Origin: Rhodovulum sp. PH10
GTDB lineage: Bacteria; Pseudomonadota; Alphaproteobacteria; Rhizobiales; Xanthobacteraceae
DNA: 64,000 nucleotides
Reading direction: 5' to 3'
NCBI RefSeq assembly: GCF_000293785.1
Contig: NZ_AKZI01000090.1
Location: forward strand, 1 to 64,000
Position 1 is the stretch's first letter, and every line of letters starts with the position of its first letter. The position numbers and the translations under genes were made by a program. A model generated the notes under the pieces. The model ran no database searches. It had not been told where the DNA came from and worked only from the letters and a program-made list of their open reading frames with translations. Positions 59,484 through 64,000 of this stretch are shown here, piece by piece.

Positions 59484-60875
59484 ATGGACTTCGATCCGGT
59501 CGTTCTCGCGCGCATCCAATTCGCCTTCACCATCACGTTCCACATCATCTTTCCGAGCTTCACCATCGGCCTGTCGGCCTGGATCGCCACGCTCCTGGTG
59601 GTCGGCCAACGCACCGGCGATCCCCGCTATCCGCGCCTCGCCCAGTTCTGGACGAAGATCTTCGCGGTGTCGTTCGCGCTCGGCGTGGTGTCCGGCATCG
59701 TGCTCTCCTATCAGTTCGGCACCAATTGGAGCCGCTTCTCGGTGGTGGTCGGCAACGTGCTCGGCCCGCTGCTCGGCTACGAGGTGCTCACCGCGTTCTT
59801 TCTCGAGGCGTCGTTCCTCGGCATCATGCTGTTCGGCCTCGGCCGCGTGCCGCGCACGCTGCACACCGCCTCGGCGGTGATCGTCGCGATCGGCACCGCC
59901 ATCTCGGCGTTCTGGATTCTCTCCGCCAACAGCTGGATGCAGACGCCGACCGGCCACGTGATGATCGACGGCATCGCCCACCCGCAGGACTGGTGGGCGA
60001 TCGTCTTCAATCCGAGCTTTCCCTATCGCCTCGCCCACATGCTGGCGGCCGCCTATCTCACCACCGCCTTCGTCGTGCTCGCGGTCGGCGCCCGCTGGAT
60101 CCTGGCCGATCGCCACGGCGAGGAGGCACGGCTGATGGTGAAGATGGCGGTCGGCATGATCGCCGTGCTCGCCCCCTTGCAGCTCTTCATCGGCGATCAG
60201 CACGGGCTGAACACGCTCGAGCACCAGCCGACCAAGGTCGCCGCGATGGAGGCGCACTGGGAGCGTGGCCCGGCCGACTTCCACATTTTTGCCTGGCCCG
60301 ACCAGAAGGCCGAGACCAACCGCTTCGCGATCTCGATCCCGCGGGCCGGCTCGATGATCCTCACCCATTCGTGGGACGGCGTGGTGCCCGGCCTGAAGGA
60401 CGTGCCACCGGAAGATCGCCCGCCGGTGCCGAACGTGTTCTTCGCCTTCCGCATCATGCTGGCGATCGGCTTCGCGATGATCTTTCTCGGGCTCGCCGGC
60501 GCGGTGCTGTGGTGGCGCGGCGGGCTGTTCACCACCGGCTGGTTCCTGAAGACGGTGTCCTACACGTGGTGGTTCGGCTTCGTCGCGGTGATCGCCGGCT
60601 GGATCGTCGCCGAGAGCGGCCGCCAGCCATGGATCGCCACCGGCATTCTGCGCACCGCCGACGCCGCCTCGCCGGTGCCGGGCGGCAGCGTCGCCGCCAC
60701 CCTCGCGCTGTTCGTGCTGGTCTATGGCGTGGTGTTCTCGATGGGCATCTACTTCATCAACCGGCTGCTCGCGAAAGGCCTCGCCGGGCCGTCGGGCGAG
60801 CCGCCGCGCAGCGGCACGCCGCTGCGCCCGCAGTCGGCCGCCCGCGAGGCGGGCCGCGAGTTCCTCGGGTCCTGA
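59484..60875 (+). CDS. cydA: Cytochrome bd-type quinol oxidase subunit I (CydA/CioA), 463 aa
   Basis: DFDPVVLARIQFAFTITFHI, IFPSFTIGLSAWIATLLVVG (haem b595 His in FTITFHIIFP), YEVLTAFFLEASFLGIMLFG and WILSANSWMQTPTG (haem b558 ligand region) and LFIGDQHGLNTLEHQPTKVA with the Glu pair of the proton route. The Q-loop is short, the form of cyanide-insensitive oxidases (CioA). It oxidises quinol and reduces O2 with high affinity. The start at ATG 59484 (MDFDPVVL) is taken; a 24-residue upstream extension is not family-like. cydB follows at 60892. Confidence 0.96.
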   Translation: MDFDPVVLARIQFAFTITFHIIFPSFTIGLSAWIATLLVVGQRTGDPRYPRLAQFWTKIFAVSFALGVVSGIVLSYQFGTNWSRFSVVVGNVLGPLLGYEVLTAFFLEASFLGIMLFGLGRVPRTLHTASAVIVAIGTAISAFWILSANSWMQTPTGHVMIDGIAHPQDWWAIVFNPSFPYRLAHMLAAAYLTTAFVVLAVGARWILADRHGEEARLMVKMAVGMIAVLAPLQLFIGDQHGLNTLEHQPTKVAAMEAHWERGPADFHIFAWPDQKAETNRFAISIPRAGSMILTHSWDGVVPGLKDVPPEDRPPVPNVFFAFRIMLAIGFAMIFLGLAGAVLWWRGGLFTTGWFLKTVSYTWWFGFVAVIAGWIVAESGRQPWIATGILRTADAASPVPGGSVAATLALFVLVYGVVFSMGIYFINRLLAKGLAGPSGEPPRSGTPLRPQSAAREAGREFLGS

Positions 60876-60891
60876 TCGGAGACGATGCGCC

Positions 60892-61893
60892 ATGGAGATC
60901 GATCTCGCGATCGTCTGGGCCGGCGTGCTCGGCACCGCCGTCGCCCTCTATGTGGTGATGGACGGGTTCGACCTCGGCATCGGCATTCTCTTCCCGTTCG
61001 CCGAGAACGAGCGGCAGCGCGACCAGATGATGGCCTCCGTCGCCCCGTTCTGGGACGGCAACGAGACCTGGCTGGTGCTCGGCGGCGGCGGCCTGCTGGT
61101 CGCCTTTCCGCTCGCCTATTCGGTGGTGATGCCGGCGCTCTATCTGCCGGTGATTGCCATGCTGCTGGCGCTGGTGCTGCGCGGCGTCGCCTTCGAGTTC
61201 CGCGCGCCGCACGCCGGCGCCACCGCCGCCTGGAGCGTCGCCTTCTTCGGCGGCTCGCTGCTCGCCGCATTCTTCCAGGGCGTCATTCTCGGCGGCTACA
61301 TCCAGGGCATCACGGTGGCCGACCGCGCCTTCGCCGGCGGCCCGTTCGACTGGGCGACGCCGTTCGCGGCGCTGTGCGGCCTCGGGGTGGTGACCGGCTA
61401 TGCGCTGCTCGGCGCCACCTGGCTGATCATGAAGACCGAGGGGCCGGTCGCCGAGCGGGCGCGCCGGCAGGCCCGCGGCCTCCTGATCGCGGTGATGGGC
61501 CTGATGGCGGCGGTGAGCCTGTGGACGCCGCTCGCCTTCCCGCGCATCTTCGAGCGGTGGTTCACCGCGCCGAACATCTACGTCCTGTGGATCGTGCCGG
61601 TGGTCACCGCGGCGCTGGCGATCACCGTGTGGCGCACCACCGAGCGGCACGACCAGGTGCCCTTCGTCGGCACCATCGGGCTCTTCCTGCTCGGCTATCT
61701 GGGGCTTGCGATCTCGACCTATCCTTACGTGGTGCCGCCCTCGCTCACCATCTGGGACGCCGCCGCCGCGCGGTCGAGCCAGATCTTCATGCTGACCGGC
61801 ACGGTGGTGCTGTTGCCGATCATCCTCGGCTACGTCGCCTTCGTGTACTGGCTGTTCCGCGGAAAAGTCGGCGAGGACGAGAGCTATCACTGA
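60892..61893 (+). CDS. cydB: Cytochrome bd-type quinol oxidase subunit II (CydB/CioB), 333 aa
   Basis: VWAGVLGTAVALYVVMDGFD, LGIGILFPFAENERQRDQMM, VAPFWDGNETWLVLGGGGLL, AFPLAYSVVMPALYLPVIAM and LRGVAFEFRAPHAGATAAWS are signature CydB segments. About eight helices. It stabilises the haem d/b595 centre with CydA. The ATG at 60892 lies 16 bases after cydA. No CydX-type small gene follows, as in other Cio-type operons; cydDC are absent from the window. Confidence 0.96.
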   Translation: MEIDLAIVWAGVLGTAVALYVVMDGFDLGIGILFPFAENERQRDQMMASVAPFWDGNETWLVLGGGGLLVAFPLAYSVVMPALYLPVIAMLLALVLRGVAFEFRAPHAGATAAWSVAFFGGSLLAAFFQGVILGGYIQGITVADRAFAGGPFDWATPFAALCGLGVVTGYALLGATWLIMKTEGPVAERARRQARGLLIAVMGLMAAVSLWTPLAFPRIFERWFTAPNIYVLWIVPVVTAALAITVWRTTERHDQVPFVGTIGLFLLGYLGLAISTYPYVVPPSLTIWDAAAARSSQIFMLTGTVVLLPIILGYVAFVYWLFRGKVGEDESYH

Positions 61894-61923
61894 GCCGCCC
61901 GGCCCGTGGGCGGCCGGCGCCGA

Positions 61924-63426
61924 TCACTGCGGCCGCAGCATGCCCCAGCCGATCCGCATCAGCGGCAACCGGCCCTGAATCGTGCGCGAAAAAGTTTGCG
62001 GAACCTCGGGCACCAGGCCCGGAAAGCGCGCGGCGATGTCGGGCGGCGGCGTGCCGGCGGTGTCGGTGGTCGGCCACACGATCACCGCGCCTTTCTCGCG
62101 CAGATCGCTGCCTGTGACCCACGGCGTGCGGTCGGGCGCGGCGTCGAAATAGAAGCTCGGGCGCGACGGCGCGGCGATCGCGATCAGCGTCGCGAGGCGC
62201 GGCGCGCCGGCGACGATCCTCAGCGGCTTGCCGGTGCGCCGCTCGAACGTCTCGCCGAAGAACCGGCCGATCGCCCCCGCCGGCTGGGCGATCGGCACGT
62301 CGGTCTTGGCGACGAACGGCAGCACGCCGACCGCGGCGGCGGCGATCAAGGGCGGCGCGGCGAGCAGCAGGCTCCAGGCGAGCGCGGTGAGGCCCTGGCG
62401 CTGCAGCGGGATCGTGTTGCCGGCGAGCACCACGATCGCGAGGCCGGACAGCACCACGTACGGCCCGAAACCGCCGATCGGCCCGCCCTCGCCGATCACC
62501 GCCCGCATCACGATCGCCGTCAGCGGCAGCGCGATCGCGAAGAACAGCACGAAGCGCCGCTCGAGCGCGGTGGAGGGATTGCGGGTGAAGGTCGGCACCT
62601 TGTCGCGCGGCGCCCGCAGGCCGCGGCCGAGCAGCACCAGCACGACCGCCCCGAGATGGGCGACGACCAGGCTGCCGAGCAGCGCGCCGCCGCGCAGCAC
62701 CGGCTCGACGCCGGAGACCGCCAGCCGCTCGCGGCCGGTCCACACCCCCCACATGCCCGAGACGTCGACCCACAGGAGGTGGGGAAACACGACGACGGCG
62801 ACGAGAAACAGCGCGACCCACGGCTCGATGCCGCGCAGCGTCGCCCGCGCGCGCCGGCTGGTCGCGGTGAAGACGGCGATGGCGACCAGCAGAACGAGCC
62901 CGGCATATGTGGTGAGCAGCAGGAGCGCGAGGCCGATCGCCATCACGTACCAGGCGCTGCGCCGCCCCTCGCCGACCACCCGCCAGAAATGGCGCAGCAC
63001 GAACACCGTGAGCGGCATGGCGAGGATCGGCGGGCCGAAGTCCGGGCTCGGCACGGCGATCACGGCGATGCCGACCATCAGGAGCACGGCGAGCGCCGCG
63101 TGCTGCGCGCCGACGATCGCCCGGCCGAGCGTGAACACGCCCCACAGCGTCAGCACCACGCAGATTTGCGAGAGGAAATAGACCCCGCCGATGCCGGCGA
63201 CCCGGAAGGCGAGCTCGGCGAGCCAGCTGGCGAGCGGCGGGCCCCAATAGGAGCCGAGCTGGAACTCGTGGCCGATCGCGACGACCAGCGGCAGGTTGCC
63301 GGGCGGCGCCGAGTAGAGGAGCGTCGGCACCAGCCACCACAACAGCGCCTGGGTGAGCGCCGCCGCCCACACCATCGCCTTCGGATTTGCGCGCAGGAGC
63401 TCGACGAACAGGGAGACGTGCAGCAT
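61924..63426 (-). CDS. GT39-type integral membrane glycosyltransferase, 500 aa
   Basis: About eleven or twelve hydrophobic helices with the GT-C first loop HEFQLGSYWGPPLASWLAEL (an aromatic/Glu pattern similar to dolichyl-phosphomannose mannosyltransferase homologues) and GWLAELAF-type helices. The C-terminal periplasmic part (FFGETFERRTGKPLRIVAGA, GAVIVWPTTDTAGTPPPDIA) ends near the membrane. It probably glycosylates an envelope component with a polyprenyl-linked sugar. A paralogue of different sequence lies at 35737. The start at ATG 63426 (MLHVSLFVELL) is preferred; the upstream frame is Pro/Arg-rich. It is convergent with cydB, 30 bases away. Confidence 0.8.
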   Translation of the reverse strand: MLHVSLFVELLRANPKAMVWAAALTQALLWWLVPTLLYSAPPGNLPLVVAIGHEFQLGSYWGPPLASWLAELAFRVAGIGGVYFLSQICVVLTLWGVFTLGRAIVGAQHAALAVLLMVGIAVIAVPSPDFGPPILAMPLTVFVLRHFWRVVGEGRRSAWYVMAIGLALLLLTTYAGLVLLVAIAVFTATSRRARATLRGIEPWVALFLVAVVVFPHLLWVDVSGMWGVWTGRERLAVSGVEPVLRGGALLGSLVVAHLGAVVLVLLGRGLRAPRDKVPTFTRNPSTALERRFVLFFAIALPLTAIVMRAVIGEGGPIGGFGPYVVLSGLAIVVLAGNTIPLQRQGLTALAWSLLLAAPPLIAAAAVGVLPFVAKTDVPIAQPAGAIGRFFGETFERRTGKPLRIVAGAPRLATLIAIAAPSRPSFYFDAAPDRTPWVTGSDLREKGAVIVWPTTDTAGTPPPDIAARFPGLVPEVPQTFSRTIQGRLPLMRIGWGMLRPQ

Positions 63427-63525
63427 CGGCGGGTACGCTCGGCGCGGGGCGGGCGGCACGGGCACGAGCCCGGCGACCGCTCGGGACGAGCCGCCGCCCC
63501 CGGGTGGTAGCAAACCGCGCCCGGC

Positions 63526-64000
63526 CTAGGAAGCGATGCCGAGCACCGGCAAGGTGGCGGGCGCCTCGGTGGCGGCCCCTTCTGCGGCGGCCTCGACTGC
63601 CAGCCTCTCGGCGGCTTGCCGCTCCGCTGCGGCCGTCTCGGCAACGAGTTGCTCAGCGACGAGTCGCTCGGCGACGAGGTGCTCGACGGCGATGTGCTCC
63701 GCGGCGAGTTGCGCGGCGACGCGTTGCGCGGCGGCGCGCACCGGCGCGAACGACTGCCGGTGGTGGCGGGTCGGGCCGAGCGTCGCCAACGCACGGGTGT
63801 GGGCGGGCACGCCATAGCCCATGTGGCGCTCGAAGCCGTAGCCCGGACAGGCGGCGCCGATCCGCGCCATCAGGCGGTCCCGCGTCACCTTGGCGACGAT
63901 CGAGGCGGCGGCGATCGACAGCACCAGCGCATCGCCCGAGATCACCGCACGGCAGTCGCACGGCACGTCGATCTTGTCGCAGCCGTCGACGAAGACGAGC
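63526..64000 (-). CDS. rnhB: Ribonuclease HII RnhB, C-terminal part with repetitive extension (partial)
   Basis: The window cuts the gene on its 5' side. The visible part starts [20 protein letters not shown], then [20 protein letters not shown] with the last catalytic Asp, and [34 protein letters not shown], all typical of the C-terminal half of RNase HII. After this, about 70 residues are added: [40 protein letters not shown] and so on, an Ala/Glu/Val heptad-like helix ending LPVLGIAS. This extension is not part of the usual fold. It would remove RNA from RNA-DNA hybrids and single ribonucleotides from DNA. Confidence 0.9.
   Translation of the reverse strand, partial: LVFVDGCDKIDVPCDCRAVISGDALVLSIAAASIVAKVTRDRLMARIGAACPGYGFERHMGYGVPAHTRALATLGPTRHHRQSFAPVRAAAQRVAAQLAAEHIAVEHLVAERLVAEQLVAETAAAERQAAERLAVEAAAEGAATEAPATLPVLGIAS

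Overview
The window is very GC-rich, tightly packed chromosomal DNA. Gene content and order point to an alphaproteobacterium of the order Hyphomicrobiales (Rhizobiales), somewhere near Rhodopseudomonas, Rhodoplanes or Bradyrhizobium. The clues are the hom-glpX-recJ block, dnaG next to rpoD, an alphaproteobacterial DnaG without zinc ligands, an Omp25-like porin, class I PhaC, and dispersed CCGTCAT...ATGACGG and GTAGGGTGGGC palindromes of the kind seen in these genomes. This placement comes from pattern recognition; no database was searched.

Layout. 1-2.4 kb: end of a chemoreceptor, a terminator, two small hydrophilic proteins, and a carboxymuconolactone-decarboxylase-like gene divergent from a LysR regulator. 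2.5-9.1 kb: recJ, glpX, hom and alaC (DNA repair, gluconeogenesis/Calvin cycle, amino acids), then a small lipoprotein. 9.2-12.9 kb: a PHA synthase with a roughly 300-residue N-terminal extension, then a CBS-CBS-BON protein. 13.1-16.1 kb: a three-gene signalling operon (CHASE3 kinase, single-domain receiver, receiver-HisKA_2 kinase). 16.3-17.8 kb: a Uma2 protein and a MltB-type transglycosylase. 17.9-21.36 kb: an unrecognised two-gene module bracketed by 19-bp perfect direct repeats. 21.6-23.7 kb: a GltD-like FAD/Fe-S oxidoreductase. 23.7-25.7 kb: small accessory modules (Uma2, DUF1902 plus a membrane microprotein, DUF4160/DUF2442) separated by palindromic repeats. 25.7-30.2 kb: rpoD and dnaG. 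30.3-31.3 kb: a BrnT/BrnA toxin-antitoxin locus between inverted repeat clusters, with brnT frameshifted. 31.3-33.8 kb: hemG, a YqeY-like gene, carA. 33.9-38.0 kb: a cupin gene, then a GT2 / membrane GT39-type / methyltransferase operon. 38.4-46.5 kb: a probable four-carbon acid-sugar (D-threonate-type) catabolic cluster with VOC protein, TRAP transporter, class I aldolase, DeoR regulator, DUF1537 kinase and PdxA2. 46.6-50.5 kb: an SbcD/YhaO-like nuclease and a YhaN-like SMC ATPase. 50.6-53.0 kb: an acyltransferase pair and an SDR. 53.4-57.6 kb: porin, cold-shock protein, rlmJ, secreted RNase T2. 57.8-63.4 kb: purine permease, cydAB oxidase, a second membrane glycosyltransferase. The window ends inside rnhB.

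How the parts relate. The TRAP genes, kinase, PdxA2 and regulator form a plausible import-phosphorylate-oxidise route ending in dihydroxyacetone phosphate. TACGAACC/TAGAACC words recur in both of the cluster's divergent promoter regions and are candidate DeoR operators. The accessory genes sit among repeats at about 17.9-25.7 and 30.3-31.3 kb. Two of them (18718-18721 and 30754-30756) appear to have lost one base in a homopolymer, which could be real decay or a sequence error.

The best candidate for an undescribed system is the direct-repeat-flanked pair at 17.9-21.4 kb: a roughly 304-residue unknown protein translationally coupled to a 729-residue TPR protein. No tRNA, rRNA, CRISPR array, transposase or integrase was seen.
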